From positions 1-43,905 of the forward strand of contig CASBQR010000174.1 in NCBI GenBank assembly GCA_949127865.1: 43,905 nt of DNA, written 5' to 3'. Below, one piece after another: positions 43,192 through 43,905 of the stretch (the stretch's first letter is position 1; each line of letters opens with the position of its first letter). The DNA is from Synechococcales cyanobacterium PMM_0082 (GTDB lineage: Bacteria; Cyanobacteriota; Cyanobacteriia; Pseudanabaenales; Pseudanabaenaceae). A program made the translations under genes and the position numbers. The notes beneath the pieces were generated by a model. That model was not told the DNA's origin, did no database searches, and saw only the letters and a list, made by a program, of their open reading frames with translations.

Positions 43192-43905
43192 TTAAGGAGC
43201 TACTACTTGGGTTAAGTAAGTTTGGAGAAAATCACCTTCAATTACTTCAGTTTCTAGTAGTTTTTCGGAAATGGTTTCTAGGAGCGATCGGTTATGGTTG
43301 AGAATTGCTAACGCGCGATCGTGGGCTCCCTCCACAATCCCCTTGATTTCTTTATCAATCAGTTCCGAAGTATGAGCACTTAGGCTGCGCCCAGTATTCA
43401 TGCCGCCACCTAAAAAGTCATTACTCTTTTTTTGATAAGCTAAAGGACCTAAAACATTACTCATCCCGTAGCTAGTTACCATTTGTTCAGCCAGTTCTGT
43501 GGCTCTTTGCAAGTCATTTGCTGCACCTGTGGTAATGCTACCAAAGATAATTTCTTCTGCCGATCGCCCACCTAATAAAGTAGCAATCTGGGCTTGAATT
43601 TCTTCTTTGCTCAGTAGAAAACGATCTTCGGTCGGCACTTGCAAGGTATAGCCCAAGGCTGCCGCGCCACGGGGAATAATTGAGATTTTTTCAACTCTAC
43701 CGCTGCCAGGAGTCAATGCGCCAACTAGGGCATGACCAACTTCATGGTAAGCAACTATTTTCTTTTCGGTATCATTGAGAACTCGACTTTTCTTTTCTAG
43801 TCCAGCCACAACTCTTTCGACCGCTTCGGCAAAGTCGGCGGTTTTGACAGCATTGCGTCCTGCTCTAGCTGCTAATAAAGCTGCTTCATTTACTAAGTTT
43901 GCCAA
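43192..43905 (-). CDS. ftsH: ATP-dependent zinc metalloprotease FtsH, C-terminal part (cut by window edge)
   Basis: The C-terminal 238 residues or so of a membrane-bound AAA+ protease; the N-terminus, membrane helices and ATPase core lie beyond the window. What is visible begins LANLVNEAALLAARAGR (end of the AAA module), then AYHEVGHALVGAL with the HExxH zinc motif, KISIIPRGAAALGYTLQVP, and LLGGRSAEEIIFG plus GAANDLQRATELAEQMVTSYGMS with the third zinc ligand Asp. Cyanobacteria have about four FtsH paralogues; those that form heteromers degrade damaged D1 in photosystem II repair. Which paralogue this is cannot be decided from this part. Confidence 0.93.
   Translation of the reverse strand: MANLVNEAALLAARAGRNAVKTADFAEAVERVVAGLEKKSRVLNDTEKKIVAYHEVGHALVGALTPGSGRVEKISIIPRGAAALGYTLQVPTEDRFLLSKEEIQAQIATLLGGRSAEEIIFGSITTGAANDLQRATELAEQMVTSYGMSNVLGPLAYQKKSNDFLGGGMNTGRSLSAHTSELIDKEIKGIVEGAHDRALAILNHNRSLLETISEKLLETEVIEGDFLQTYLTQVVAP

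Noticed and set aside
1-43905. Frequent GCGATCGC octamers as a regulatory array
   Set aside because: This is the HIP1 repeat, over-represented throughout many cyanobacterial genomes; spacing here is irregular and within genes, so it is a lineage marker, not a local array.

Overview
This window is chromosomal DNA from a cyanobacterium. It carries psbB and psbT (photosystem II), a high-light-inducible protein gene, crtR (zeaxanthin synthesis), a cyanobacterial-type Hfq, DUF760, DUF1816 and DUF3067 family genes, and the octamer GCGATCGC (HIP1) scattered through genes on both strands. Composition is moderately AT-rich. The genus cannot be fixed from sequence alone; gene content would fit a Pseudanabaena- or Synechococcus-like lineage. 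No tRNA, rRNA or CRISPR array was seen.

Layout. At 1-2970 (minus) two polytopic membrane protease homologues are translationally coupled (a CPBP-family protein and a site-2-protease homologue with a degraded zinc motif), with a small partial gene at the window edge and a secreted hypothetical. At 3259-4929 (plus) lies psbB-psbT, followed at 5050-7394 by rimO and a coupled FAD oxidoreductase. At 7391-9112 (minus) four tightly packed genes encode a hypothetical, a YtxH-like protein, a DUF948-like protein and CbiT. At 9243-11629 (minus) are a class I/II aminotransferase, a secreted trypsin-like protease with a PFEFSP-type C-terminal sorting tag, and a small protein. pgl (plus) is followed by a DUF1816 gene and the STAS-mrnC-rlmB cluster (minus), then TPR, DUF4214-like and ROK/polyphosphate-glucokinase genes. 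At 17232-23489 (plus) are a DUF3067 gene, a large multi-GAF protein with a decayed kinase domain, a second PFEFSP-tagged secreted protein, and pyruvate kinase.

From 23562 to 30820 (mostly minus) come a small membrane protein, an unlisted 50-residue Hli protein with a clear terminator, rsmI with a phasin-like gene, an IS200/IS605-type element without a transposase, a DUF760 gene (plus), crtR, clpB and hfq. A DUF2887/Rpn-type pseudogene with two in-frame stops precedes an isolated ureC (plus). The right end has a murein amidase, a coupled Rpn-nuclease/TPR-CHAT pair, a 1.7-kilo-residue TamB-like protein (plus), a heptad-repeat coiled-coil protein and the 3' part of ftsH, which continues past the window.

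Most genes are housekeeping or photosynthetic and arranged in short operons with overlapping stops and starts. The observations most worth a second look are: (a) a compact element at about 25861-26285 with IS200/IS605-type end hairpins enclosing a highly structured RNA-like sequence resembling a HEARO/omega RNA, but no nuclease or transposase gene; (b) a STAS gene whose only start with a proper ribosome-binding site is AUU; (c) a secreted protease whose expected stop is missed by one base in a run of six A; (d) catalytically degraded homologues (site-2 protease, histidine kinase); and (e) the coupled Rpn/TPR-CHAT pair.
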